A stretch of DNA of 17,137 nucleotides, taken from DATKSS01 sp049582065. GTDB taxonomy: Bacteria > Chloroflexota > Dormibacteria > Dormibacterales > Dormibacteraceae. How positions within the stretch are numbered: the first letter of the stretch is position 1; each line of letters opens with the position of its first letter. Shown piece after piece: positions 1 through 7,397 of this stretch. The position numbers and the translations under genes are program-made. The stretch covers positions 1 through 17,137 of the forward strand of contig JBAUTF010000307.1 in assembly GCA_049582065.1 (NCBI GenBank). Direction: 5' to 3'. The notes under the pieces are model-generated. The model searched no databases. It was not told the origin of the DNA and worked only from the letters and a program-made list of their open reading frames with translations.

Positions 1-356
1 AGCCTGAGCAGGTCACGCGCCGAGACCATCCCGACGAGCCGGCCGTGCTCCATCACCGGAAGATGACGACATCCATTGCTCGCCATGCGCTCGGCCACCG
101 CAAAGCTGTCATCCGTCACATCTGCAGTAACGGGGTCATGGCTCATGAAGTCGGCGACAGTCGTTGACCTCGGGTCACGCCGGCTGGCGATCGCGCGCAC
201 GATGTCGGTCTCGGTCAGGATGCCGATCAGCCGGTCGGCCTCACAGACCGCCACGGACCCGAATTTGCCGACTCGCATGAGGCCGGCCGCCTCGAACAGG
301 CTGGCATGGGGACCGATTCGAGCAACGTTTGGATTGAAGAAGGCTTTAACTCTCAT
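1..356 (-). CDS. CBS-domain pair protein (C-terminus beyond window)
   Basis: About 118 residues are visible from an ATG at 356; the gene runs off the left edge. Two CBS repeats can be read: the first around residues 7-60, with the stretch LIGILTETDIVRAIASRRDP, and the second from about residue 70, with CRHLPVMEHGRLVGMVSARD. The recurring G-(I/M)-(L/V)-(T/S)-x-x-D pattern at the end of each repeat is the hallmark of CBS modules. In this family, CBS pairs usually bind AMP, ATP or related adenylates and act as energy sensors. The start overlaps the end of the ACP gene by 11 bases and has a good ribosome site (GGAGG, 9 bases upstream), so it is the last visible gene of the ligase/dehydrogenase operon. 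A regulatory role over that pathway is inference. Whether another domain follows the CBS pair cannot be seen. Confidence 0.85.
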   Translation of the reverse strand, partial: MRVKAFFNPNVARIGPHASLFEAAGLMRVGKFGSVAVCEADRLIGILTETDIVRAIASRRDPRSTTVADFMSHDPVTADVTDDSFAVAERMASNGCRHLPVMEHGRLVGMVSARDLLR

Positions 357-633
357 TCGACTTCGCCTCCAGCATCTGTGTGTGGCCGGCCTTGAGAACG
401 CCGGCGAGGTAACCGATGCAATCGTCCAATCGAACGAGGTGGGGATAGTCCCGTTCAGGGACGTCGATCCCCGTCTCCTTCTGGATGCCAGTGGCGAACT
501 CGAGTATGCCGACGGAGTCGATGTCGAGCTCTTCCCTGACATCGGCTTTCGGATCAAGAGTCGCCAGGTCAGCTTCCGGCGCCACGCCATGCAGAGCCTT
601 GAGCACCGCCGCACGCAGCTCGTCTTCGTTCAT
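346..633 (-). CDS. Free-standing acyl carrier protein
   Basis: A 95-residue acidic protein with the ACP signature EELDIDSVGILEFATGIQKE. Ser40 in DIDSV is the expected 4'-phosphopantetheine attachment site, and the helix that follows (residues 41-53) matches the ACP recognition helix. The length is a little above the usual 75-85 residues because of a C-terminal tail. The ATG overlaps the E2 stop codon (ATGA, 4 bases), and its own stop overlaps the CBS start by 11 bases. It is therefore embedded in a 2-oxoacid dehydrogenase operon, not next to fatty-acid synthesis genes (no fabD, fabF or fabG is in view), so it is probably a specialised carrier and not the housekeeping AcpP. What acyl group it carries is unknown. 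Family assignment is firm; the role is inferred. Confidence 0.9.
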   Translation of the reverse strand: MNEDELRAAVLKALHGVAPEADLATLDPKADVREELDIDSVGILEFATGIQKETGIDVPERDYPHLVRLDDCIGYLAGVLKAGHTQMLEAKSNES

Positions 634-1796
634 AGCTTCTCAGGCTCCTGCAGCAGCCGGTCGATGGCGGCGAGATAGAGGCCCCCGCGATGCCCATCGC
701 TGACCCGGTGATCCGCGGCAAGGGTTGCCTTCAGCACGGGTCTGGCGCCAACCGTGCCGCCAGCGGCCCAAGGGCGCTCGATGATCTTGCCGAATCCGAC
801 GAGCGCAACTTGCGGTGCGTAGATGACGCCGAAAACCGTCTCCACTCCGCGCTCGCCGAGGTTGGTGACCGTGATCGTCGAGTCCGACATCTCCGAGGTG
901 CGCAGCATCCCCGACCGCGTGCGCTGTACCAGGTCGAGCATTCCCTTCATCACCTCTTCGAGACTCTTCTTCTCGACGTTGTGGAGGGCGGGAGCAATCA
1001 GGCCAGTACCTCGAAGAGAGATCGCCACTCCAACGTGTACGTCCGGGCTGGCGCGGAAAGCCCCGTCGACGTAGAGGCCGTTCATCTCGGGCACCTCGCC
1101 AACGGCCATAGCCACCGCCTTGAGCAGCAGGGCCGCCGGGATGTATCGGTCGGCGACCGGTCGCGTCAGGTTCTGATTCGCAATCCAGGCCAGCGCCTGC
1201 GTCATGTCGATGTCGGTCGCCATGTAGTAATGCGGAATCTCGCGCTTGGAGCGCGCCATCAGCGACCCGATCGCCGCCCGCATCGCCGCTTGCCTGGTGG
1301 CCGCCGGCGCAGTTCGAGCGCCTGTTGCGGCCCGCCTGACGTCCGCCTCGGTGACCGCGCCGCCCGGACCGCTGCCTGCCACCGCGGCGAGCTCGACTCC
1401 AAGCTCCGACGCGATCCGGCGGGCAAAGGGCGAAACCGCAAGCCGGGCGCCGGGGACTGCTGGGAGCGGCATCGTCTCCGCGGAGACGGGCGGCGGCGCC
1501 GCGACCCCAGCCGGCGCCTGAGGGACGGGGGCGACGGGCGGCGCCTGGGGAACAGGGGCCTGCCCGTTGCGCAGTACGGCCAGGACCGTGCCCACCGGCA
1601 CCCTGGTGCCCGGGGGAATCAGGATCTGGTCGACGGTGCCGCTCTGGAAGATCTCGACCTCCAGGGTCGCCTTCTGTGTCTCCACGACCGCGACGATGTC
1701 GCCTTTCTTCACCGTGTCGCCGGGCTTGACGCGCCAATCGGTGATCGTTCCGAAGTCCATGTCGGCGCCCAGCGCGGGCATCCGGAACTCAGGCAC
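630..1796 (-). CDS. 2-oxoacid dehydrogenase E2, lipoyl-bearing dihydrolipoamide acyltransferase
   Basis: A 388-residue E2 core subunit that moves the acyl group from lipoyl to CoA. In order: a lipoyl domain (about 2-78) with the lipoylation lysine K42 in VVETQKATLEVE; a Pro/Ala-rich linker (about 80-117); a peripheral subunit-binding domain (about 118-153, SPFARRIASELGVELAAVAG); and the catalytic domain, which ends with DHRVSDG carrying His363 and Asp367. The chosen start is GTG at 1796, giving M-P-E-F-R-M-P-A-L-G, the usual beginning of this family; it overlaps the E1-beta stop by 8 bases. Reading further upstream only adds low-complexity residues antiparallel to E1-beta. The inner ATG at 1781 is the alternative. 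A single lipoyl domain is typical of acetoin-type and many bacterial PDH-type E2s. The substrate (pyruvate, acetoin or a branched-chain 2-oxoacid) cannot be decided. Confidence 0.92.
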   Translation of the reverse strand: MPEFRMPALGADMDFGTITDWRVKPGDTVKKGDIVAVVETQKATLEVEIFQSGTVDQILIPPGTRVPVGTVLAVLRNGQAPVPQAPPVAPVPQAPAGVAAPPPVSAETMPLPAVPGARLAVSPFARRIASELGVELAAVAGSGPGGAVTEADVRRAATGARTAPAATRQAAMRAAIGSLMARSKREIPHYYMATDIDMTQALAWIANQNLTRPVADRYIPAALLLKAVAMAVGEVPEMNGLYVDGAFRASPDVHVGVAISLRGTGLIAPALHNVEKKSLEEVMKGMLDLVQRTRSGMLRTSEMSDSTITVTNLGERGVETVFGVIYAPQVALVGFGKIIERPWAAGGTVGARPVLKATLAADHRVSDGHRGGLYLAAIDRLLQEPEKL

Positions 1797-2790
1797 CGAA
1801 CAATGCCCGCGCGCCTGCGACGATGGTCGCCACCTGCGGAAGCGCGGCCTCCTCCAAATGCCGTGGATACGGCATGGGGACCTCAGCGCCGCAGACCCTT
1901 GCCACGGGTGCGTCGAGGTCGTAGAAGGCGCCCTCCATGATTCGCGCGCTGACCTCCGCGGAGATGCCGCCGCTGCGCCATGCCTCATCCACGATCAGCG
2001 CCCGGTGGGTCTTGCGCACCGAAGCGAGCAGCGTCCCGGTGTCAAGGGGTCGCAGCACGCGGAGGTCGATGACCTCGGCCTCGATCCCTGCCCTGGCCAG
2101 CTCATCCGCCGCCTGCAGGGTCTTGAAGAGCGTCCCGCCATAGGTGATCAGGCTCACCGCTGCGCCCAGGCGGCGCACCGCGGCGTGCGCGATGTCGACG
2201 GACGGCATCTCGGTCGTGATCTCGCCTTCCATGTTGTAAAGGCCGCCGTGCTCGAAGATGAGCACCGGGTCGGGGTCGCAGAGCGCCGGCCAGAGCATCC
2301 CGCGAGCGTCCTCCAGCGTGGCCGGGGTCAGGATCTTGATGCCGGGTATATGCGCGTACCAGCCTTCCAGGCTGTGGGAGTGTTGAGCCGCGACCTGGCG
2401 CCCCGCGCCGGTGGTCATGCGGATGACGAGCGGGATGCTGAGCTGCCCGCCCGACATGTGCAGGATGGTGGCGGCGTTGTTCACGATCTGGTCGAGCGCG
2501 AGCAGGCTGAAGTTCACGGTCATGATCTCGACGATCGGTCTCATGCCTCCGAGCGCGGCGCCGATGCCGGCGCCCACAAAGGCCGACTCCGACAGCGGTG
2601 TGTCGCGGACGCGATCAGGGCCGAACTCCTCGAGCAGTCCGAGGCTGACGGCAAAGCAGCCGCCGTAGCGTCCGACGTCCTCACCCATCAGGAAGACGCG
2701 ATCGTCCCGCTGCATCGCCTCGCGGATGGCGGCGCGCATCGCTTCGCGGTAGGTCGTCTTGACCACGGCGGGCGCTGGGGCGACGCTCAT
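1789..2790 (-). CDS. 2-oxoacid dehydrogenase E1 component, beta subunit
   Basis: A 333-residue protein of usual length for E1-beta (about 325-340), the partner of E1-alpha in ThDP-dependent decarboxylation and reductive acylation of lipoyl-E2. Recognisable blocks are TYREAMRAAIREAM near the N-terminus, the MGEDVG loop (Glu37), DTPLSESAFVGAGIGAA with Glu68 in the cofactor activation position, QHSHSLEGWYAHIPG around His137/His139, and the C-terminal transketolase-type domain (about 200-330) with EVIDLRVLRPLDT. The ATG at 2790 overlaps the E1-alpha stop by ATGA and is chosen over an in-frame upstream start that would lie inside E1-alpha. It also has GAGG seven bases upstream. The family assignment is secure, but pyruvate, acetoin and branched-chain versions are too similar to separate by eye. 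Confidence 0.93.
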   Translation of the reverse strand: MSVAPAPAVVKTTYREAMRAAIREAMQRDDRVFLMGEDVGRYGGCFAVSLGLLEEFGPDRVRDTPLSESAFVGAGIGAALGGMRPIVEIMTVNFSLLALDQIVNNAATILHMSGGQLSIPLVIRMTTGAGRQVAAQHSHSLEGWYAHIPGIKILTPATLEDARGMLWPALCDPDPVLIFEHGGLYNMEGEITTEMPSVDIAHAAVRRLGAAVSLITYGGTLFKTLQAADELARAGIEAEVIDLRVLRPLDTGTLLASVRKTHRALIVDEAWRSGGISAEVSARIMEGAFYDLDAPVARVCGAEVPMPYPRHLEEAALPQVATIVAGARALFGA

Positions 2791-3785
2791 CGCGGGGCCT
2801 CGCTGTACACGAAGCGCGTGAGATCCTCCACCGGCTCCCACGTACCGGCCTCGGCGAAGGTGACCGCCTCGTCGATCACCCGGCCGATCTCACGCTCCAT
2901 GCGCGCGAACCGCTCTTTGGGGACGATTCCGTCGGACTCCAGGCGCGCGGCGAAAGTCGTGATGGGGTCGCGCAGCTTCCAGCGCTCGATCTCCGACTTC
3001 TCGCGATATCGCTCGGGGTCATACATCGAGTGGGCGCGGAACCGATAGGTGCGCAGCTCGAGGAACTGCGGCCCTCCACCGGCCCGGACGGCATCCGCTC
3101 CTTCGTGCGCCGCCCCAGCCACCGCGAGAACATCCATCCCGTCCACGGCCCGGGCCGGAATCCGATAGGAGGCAGCCTTGGCCGCGAGGTCGGTCTGAGA
3201 TTCGGACCGCTCCAGGGCGGTGCCCATCGCGTACAGGTTGTTCTCGCAGCAGAAGAGCACCGGCAGGTGCCACAGCGCGGCGAGGTTCATCGATTCATGA
3301 AACGTCCCCTCAGCCACCGCGCCCTCGCCGAAGAAGCAGGCGGTGAGCCTCTCCTCGCCACGCATCTGGCTGGCCAGAGCCAGGCCGACCGCGATCGGAA
3401 GGCCTCCGCCCACGATGGCGTTGCCGCCGTAGAAGCGCCTGGTGGCATCGAAGATGTGCATCGATCCGCCGCGACCGCGGCTGCAGCCCTCAGCTTTGCC
3501 GTACATCTCCGCCATGATCGAATCGGGCGAAATCCCACGGACGAGTGCATGACCGTGCTCGCGGTAAGTCGCGACGACGTTGTCGCCTGGGGCGATGGCC
3601 TCCATCACGCCGGCCGCGACGGCCTCTTCTCCGACGTATAGATGGACGAAGCCGCGGATCGCGCCTGCGCTGTATAGCTCGGCACATTTCTCCTCGAAGC
3701 GCCGGATGAGCAGCATCTGGTGGAGCAGGCGCCGTTCGCGCTCACGCTCGAGGCCGGTGCTGACGGCGGCAGGCGCCTCTCTCAT
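2787..3785 (-). CDS. 2-oxoacid dehydrogenase E1 component, alpha subunit
   Basis: A 332-residue ThDP-binding subunit, typical length for the PdhA/AcoA family. Visible motifs are IRRFEEKCAELYSAGAIRGF, then ATYREHGHALVRG (residues 72-84) that lines the active site, GRGGSMHIFD (104-113), and the cofactor motif starting at GEGAVAEG (153-160) and ending with the NN pair at 182-183. The metal-binding position is Glu154 (GEG) where most relatives have GDG; this is conservative but worth noting. The ATG at 3785 overlaps the stop of the upstream ligase (ATGA), and a GGAG lies 8 bases before it. Together with the next two genes it gives a complete E1alpha2beta2-E2 set without a local E3. Acetoin dehydrogenase and pyruvate dehydrogenase remain equally possible. 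Confidence 0.93.
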   Translation of the reverse strand: MREAPAAVSTGLERERERRLLHQMLLIRRFEEKCAELYSAGAIRGFVHLYVGEEAVAAGVMEAIAPGDNVVATYREHGHALVRGISPDSIMAEMYGKAEGCSRGRGGSMHIFDATRRFYGGNAIVGGGLPIAVGLALASQMRGEERLTACFFGEGAVAEGTFHESMNLAALWHLPVLFCCENNLYAMGTALERSESQTDLAAKAASYRIPARAVDGMDVLAVAGAAHEGADAVRAGGGPQFLELRTYRFRAHSMYDPERYREKSEIERWKLRDPITTFAARLESDGIVPKERFARMEREIGRVIDEAVTFAEAGTWEPVEDLTRFVYSEAPR

Positions 3786-5560
3786 CGAGTCGTCTCCAGG
3801 GTCGAGGTGTCCCCTATGGGCTGCCCGAGCTCGCGAGCTTTGAGCAGGCGCCGCATGATCTTGCCGCTTCGCGTCTTCGGCAGGTTCTGGTCGAACTCGA
3901 TCTCGCGGGGCGCCACCGCCGCGCCCAGCCGCTGGCGGCCGAAGCCGAGCAGTTCGAGACGCAGGTCCTCGCTTGGCTGGTAGCCGGCGCGCAGCGACAC
4001 GAATGCCTTCACCGCTTCACCGATCACGGGGTCGGGCTTGCCGATCACACCGGCCTCGAACACCGCGGGGTGCTCGAGCAGGGCGCTCTCGACCTCGAAG
4101 GGGCCGATCAGGTGGCCGCCGCTCTTGATCACGTCGTCAGCGCGGCCAACGAACCAGAAGTAGCCGTCCGCGTCACGCCGAGCGAGGTCGCCCGTCAGGT
4201 ACCAGCCGCCGCGGAAGCAGCGCCGATAGCGCCTCTCCATGTGAAGGTAGCCCCGGAACATGGAGGGCCAACCAGGACGCAGGGCGAGCTCGCCGACCTC
4301 CCCGACCCCGGCTTCGATCGCTTTGCCGGCGCGCGTGCGCAGTCGTCCCAGTGAATCCTTCTTGACGATCGACGCGTCGATGCCTGGCAGCGGGCGGCCC
4401 ATTGATCCAGGGCGGATGTCCATGGCCAGGTAGTTGGCGATCATGATGCCACCGGTCTCCGTCTGCCACCAGTTGTCGTGGATCGGAAGCCCGAAAGCCT
4501 CCTTGCCCCAGGTGACCGCCTCGGGATTGAGCGGCTCACCGACGCTGGCGATGAACCGCAGCGGCGACAGGTCGTAACGGCGCGCCACGTCAGCGCCAAC
4601 CTTCATCATCATCCGGACTGCGGTCGGGGCGGTGTACCAGACCGTGACCTTGTGGTCGCGCAGGATGCTGTACCAGCGCTCGGCGTCGAAATCGGCCTCA
4701 TCCACGATGCTCGTTATGCCGTGAACCAGCGGCGCGATGATGCCGTACGACGTCCCTGTCACCCAGCCCGGATCGGCCGTGCACCAGAACACGTCCGAGT
4801 CGTGGAGATCGAGTGCGAACTTTCCGGTCGCATAGTGGGCGACGACAGCCTGGTGCACGTGCACGGCACCCTTCGGAGTGCCGGTGGTGCCGCTCGTGAA
4901 GTGCAGCAGTGCCATGTCCTCGGCGTCGGTGGCCGGGATCTCGAAGTCAGTCGACGCCTGGGCCATCAGCTGTCCCAGGTCTAGAGTGCCCGGCACGTTC
5001 GCCATCCCGTGCTCAGCGACCAGAAGAACGTGGCGGAGGCCGGGGAGCTTCGAGCGAATGGAGGCCACTTTGCGGCGGTAGATCGCCTCCGTGGTCACCA
5101 GCACACGACCGTCTCCGATCTCGAGGCGCTGCCGGATCGGCTCGGGTCCGAACGCAGAGAACAGCGGGCTGGCCACGCTCGCGTTCTTGAGCGTGCCGAG
5201 AACCGAGACGTAGAGCTCCGGGATACGGCCCGCCAGCACGAAGACTCGCTCGCCCTTGGCGATGCCAAGAGTGCGCAGCACGTTGGCAAAGCGGTTGGAC
5301 AGGTCGCGGAGATCTCCGTAAGTCAGGTCTTTCTGCTCGCCTGTCTTGCCGAGCCAGCGAATGGCGACTCGATCCGTTAGCCGTCCCGCTGCATGCCGGT
5401 CGACGGCCTCGTGGGCGATGTTCAGGCCGCGGCCGTGGGGAAGGCCGTCGAGCTCCTTCTCAGCCGAGGCCCAAGTGAACGATTCGCACGTGGCCCGGTA
5501 ATCGGCCAGGTTCGGCGCCACGGACCTGCTTGGGGATGCCGCGATCGTAGTCGCTGCCAT
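3782..5560 (-). CDS. acsA: AMP-forming acetyl-CoA synthetase-like acyl-CoA ligase
   Basis: A 592-residue member of the ANL (adenylate-forming) superfamily that activates a short carboxylic acid with ATP to an acyl-adenylate and then to acyl-CoA. The P-loop SGTTGTPKG lies at 223-231. DNWWQTETGG (362-371) carries the Trp that limits the pocket to acetate/propionate-size acids in acetyl-CoA synthetases. YLTGDLARRDADGYFWFVGR marks the hinge to the C-terminal domain. PKTRSGK (561-567) holds the catalytic Lys567, the residue that protein acetyltransferases modify in this family. The length is close to the shorter AcsA type (about 570) rather than the 650-residue Acs type. The start is ATG 5560; an open frame continues upstream but reads hairpin-rich spacer. 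It is the first gene of the minus-strand operon and overlaps E1-alpha by 4 bases. The symbol is by similarity only. Confidence 0.88.
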   Translation of the reverse strand: MAATTIAASPSRSVAPNLADYRATCESFTWASAEKELDGLPHGRGLNIAHEAVDRHAAGRLTDRVAIRWLGKTGEQKDLTYGDLRDLSNRFANVLRTLGIAKGERVFVLAGRIPELYVSVLGTLKNASVASPLFSAFGPEPIRQRLEIGDGRVLVTTEAIYRRKVASIRSKLPGLRHVLLVAEHGMANVPGTLDLGQLMAQASTDFEIPATDAEDMALLHFTSGTTGTPKGAVHVHQAVVAHYATGKFALDLHDSDVFWCTADPGWVTGTSYGIIAPLVHGITSIVDEADFDAERWYSILRDHKVTVWYTAPTAVRMMMKVGADVARRYDLSPLRFIASVGEPLNPEAVTWGKEAFGLPIHDNWWQTETGGIMIANYLAMDIRPGSMGRPLPGIDASIVKKDSLGRLRTRAGKAIEAGVGEVGELALRPGWPSMFRGYLHMERRYRRCFRGGWYLTGDLARRDADGYFWFVGRADDVIKSGGHLIGPFEVESALLEHPAVFEAGVIGKPDPVIGEAVKAFVSLRAGYQPSEDLRLELLGFGRQRLGAAVAPREIEFDQNLPKTRSGKIMRRLLKARELGQPIGDTSTLETTR

Positions 5561-5596
5561 CGGGGCCAGCGTGGCGCGGGGGGTGCCTCCAGTACA

Positions 5597-5640
5597 GGGC
5601 CAAACGGCCCATAAGGAAAGGGCGACCGCCCCTGGCGCGC
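5597..5640. other. Cluster of GC-rich hairpins in the divergent spacer
   Basis: Within the 166-base spacer between the divergent ligase and basic-tail protein genes, a perfect hairpin GGGCC-AAAC-GGCCC (5597-5610) is followed by GGGC-GACC-GCCC (5620-5631) and then a GCGCGC-rich tract from 5635 on. On the minus strand these would lie in the leader or promoter of the dehydrogenase operon. They could be RNA structures, operator-like sites, or a consequence of high GC. No clear -35/-10 pair is visible on either strand. Confidence 0.35.
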
Positions 5641-5726
5641 TGAGCGGCGCGCGCGCTTCCTTGGTGCATTCACGCGGCGCCTTCAAGCCGAAGGTCGAGG
5701 CGGCGATTCTTAACAGGAGGCTGGCA

Positions 5727-6416
5727 ATGGCATCGAAACGCAAACCTGCCCGAGCGACGTCAGACAAGCGAGCCCCGCGCCCGAAGCCAGCGGCGGCTGC
5801 GCGGCGGTCCACCCGCGCCGCGGCTCAGGCGAGCCGCCTGGAGAAGGCGGATGCAGCTTCGTGGATTGCCACAGGCCTCGACAACCGGGTTCAAGCGCGC
5901 CGGCTGGCCGCTCGCAGCGAGCGGGCGGCCCGAACGGGCCTCGAAGATCTTGATGAGGGGGCGATGCTGACCGACATCTCTGAGGACATCGTCGCCATGA
6001 GCGACGCCGCTCGTGCGCTCAGCCTCGATGAAGTGGAACGCGGTATGGAGCTGGCTGCCATGGCCGGGCAGATCGGCACCGTCGGCGACACGGTGCGTGC
6101 GATGGGCATGGAGTCACTGGGACGCTTCCTCGACGACATGAGCAGGCGGATGCGCGAACTGGCCGTTCGCGACATGCTCCAGTCCCAGGACGCCCGTGGG
6201 CTGGCGAAGGCCATCGGCGAGGCGGGCGAGGGCGTCGGAGCCCTGGGCGAGACTGAGCTGGCCGCCGGGATCGCCGAGTTGGCCAGTGCACAGCAAGCCG
6301 CTGACGCGAGCGCGCTCGCAGCCACGGTGGGCGCAGGTCAGATCGTCGCGGGCCTGGCCGAAGTGGCGGCAGCCGACACAGGCTCATCAGCTGTTCGAGG
6401 AGGCAAGCCGACATGA
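5727..6416 (+). CDS. Uncharacterised Ala-rich helical protein with basic N-terminal tail
   Basis: A 229-residue protein that I do not recognise. The ATG at 5727 is set by a strong ribosome site (AGGAGG, 7 bases before); the frame is open further upstream but only through spacer sequence. Residues 1-35 are rich in Lys, Arg, Ala and Pro, resembling histone H1-like or AlgP-like DNA-binding tails. Residues 36-220 look entirely alpha-helical, with Ala, Glu, Met and Leu in heptad-like spacing (for example DISEDIVAMSDAARALSLDE) and no Cys. There is no signal peptide and no membrane segment. A phasin-like or nucleoid-associated protein are two guesses from composition only. The gene stands alone, divergent from the ligase operon; its stop overlaps an ATG that opens a reading frame of only 13 codons (6413-6454). 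Confidence 0.7.
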   Translation: MASKRKPARATSDKRAPRPKPAAAARRSTRAAAQASRLEKADAASWIATGLDNRVQARRLAARSERAARTGLEDLDEGAMLTDISEDIVAMSDAARALSLDEVERGMELAAMAGQIGTVGDTVRAMGMESLGRFLDDMSRRMRELAVRDMLQSQDARGLAKAIGEAGEGVGALGETELAAGIAELASAQQAADASALAATVGAGQIVAGLAEVAAADTGSSAVRGGKPT

Positions 6417-6799
6417 CGAATCATGTCTTCGGCAGCTCGCTGCTTCCGGCGTGACACGATTGCCAGAGGCAAGCCGATTCCCGCGAAGTGCCTGTGCAGC
6501 ACGGTCAAGAGGTCTAACGCCATCCTTCGCAGCCCGGTTGGCCGCCGGCATCGAGCCCTCTTACTGATTCTGTTACGCGGTGTCGCTCAGCATCTGGGTC
6601 AGCGGCCCTGCGAACCCTACCCTCGCGAGGCCGTTTCTGCTCCTCCACCAAACCGATCTCGCGTCATGAGGAAACTTACGCGACGGGGTTCCATCGCATC
6701 AGCAGGCGGATCAGGCGCAGTCGCGTTCGAGGTCTCCACATGTGCCACCGAAGCGCCAACCGCAGGGTTACCCGCATTCGGCGGAGGTGATCCCAAGGG
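6417..6799. other. 383-base stretch with no convincing gene
   Basis: Lies between the ends of two convergent genes. The only frame coupled to the upstream gene is a 13-codon ORF at 6413-6454. A longer plus-strand open frame through here continues antiparallel across the next gene and has shadow-like composition (Ser/Arg/Cys-rich, no motif). Small items visible are a 12-base direct repeat (GAGGCAAGCCGA at 6400-6411 and 6466-6477) and a 10-base palindrome CCTCGCGAGG at 6621-6630. No strong terminator hairpin with a T-run is seen. It may be a decayed gene or long 3' sequence. Confidence 0.5.
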
Positions 6800-7231
6800 T
6801 CACAATGTGGCCGCCAACAGGCTCAATCCCGCCTGCGGAATCCGCTGGTCTGTGGGCTCCTTGTCCTCGTCCGCGTACGCCCATTCCCAGTCAGGGCCAG
6901 CCCGCATCGCCATCAAGCGTTGCTGGACGGCAAACAGCTCATCCATCACCTTCTTGAGAGAGCGCCCACGGCCGATGGTGATCTCAAACTGCTCGGTAGC
7001 GCGCAGCACCTCATTAATGCCCGACTCAACGGCCCTCGGAGCCGGCAGCGTGCCTTTCATGTTGTGGCGCTCGAGCATCGCGATCATGGCGTCGACGACG
7101 GTTATCGCTCGGTTGAGGCGCTGGCGCGGCGTTTGCTCGAGGGTACGCCGCCTCATTGCCTCTTCGAACTGTTCCGCAGCTCTGGCAATCGGGCCATTCG
7201 CCGGTGAGCTCTCCGACAGGCTGTTCAGCAA
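6800..7231 (-). CDS. Small uncharacterised helical protein (TTG start)
   Basis: A 143-residue protein, not recognised. The start is chosen as TTG at 7231 because GGAGG sits 6 bases before it. An in-frame extension up to 7381 is possible, but its Arg/Gly/His-rich residues look non-coding. The body is predicted helical, with two amphipathic stretches, RQRLNRAITVVDAMIAMLER and then INEVLRATEQFEITIGRGRS, followed by an acidic tail containing DWEWAYADEDKEP. No signal peptide or membrane span is seen. It lies downstream of, and in the same direction as, the phospholipase D-like gene, 166 bases away, with a 6-bp inverted repeat just before the ribosome site. Function unknown; the coding call rests on the ribosome site and ordered helical composition. 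Confidence 0.6.
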   Translation of the reverse strand: MLNSLSESSPANGPIARAAEQFEEAMRRRTLEQTPRQRLNRAITVVDAMIAMLERHNMKGTLPAPRAVESGINEVLRATEQFEITIGRGRSLKKVMDELFAVQQRLMAMRAGPDWEWAYADEDKEPTDQRIPQAGLSLLAATL

Positions 7232-7250
7232 CTTACACCTCCGCAGAAAC

Positions 7251-7269
7251 GGGTTTGCTGTCAAAACCC
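7251..7269 (-). promoter_or_regulatory. Small inverted repeat upstream of the TTG-start gene
   Basis: A perfect 6-bp inverted repeat (GGGTTT, 7-base spacer, AAACCC) lies about ten bases before the ribosome site of the small helical protein on the minus strand. It could form a short RNA hairpin or be an operator half-site pair. It is short enough to occur by chance. Confidence 0.25.
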
Positions 7270-7397
7270 TCAACGCATCCAGCTGGCCTGGGAGGTGAAA
7301 AGCGCGAGGGCCACCGGTGCCAACCCTTCGAGCTTCGCCTTCCCTGACTCGATGTAGATGGTCTTCGCACCCCCGTAACAAACTCCATAATGGCGGC

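Noticed and set aside
1567..3048. Long plus-strand open frame (493 codons) antiparallel to E1-beta and E2
   Set aside because: Its Arg/His/Asp-rich translation has no family motif, and it is the mirror of clearly recognisable dehydrogenase genes; high-GC codon use opens the opposite strand.
6423..7298. Plus-strand frame of 291 codons across the gene-poor stretch and the small helical gene
   Set aside because: Ser/Arg/Cys-rich composition without motif and no ribosome site; the opposite strand from 7231 has a better start and ordered helical sequence.
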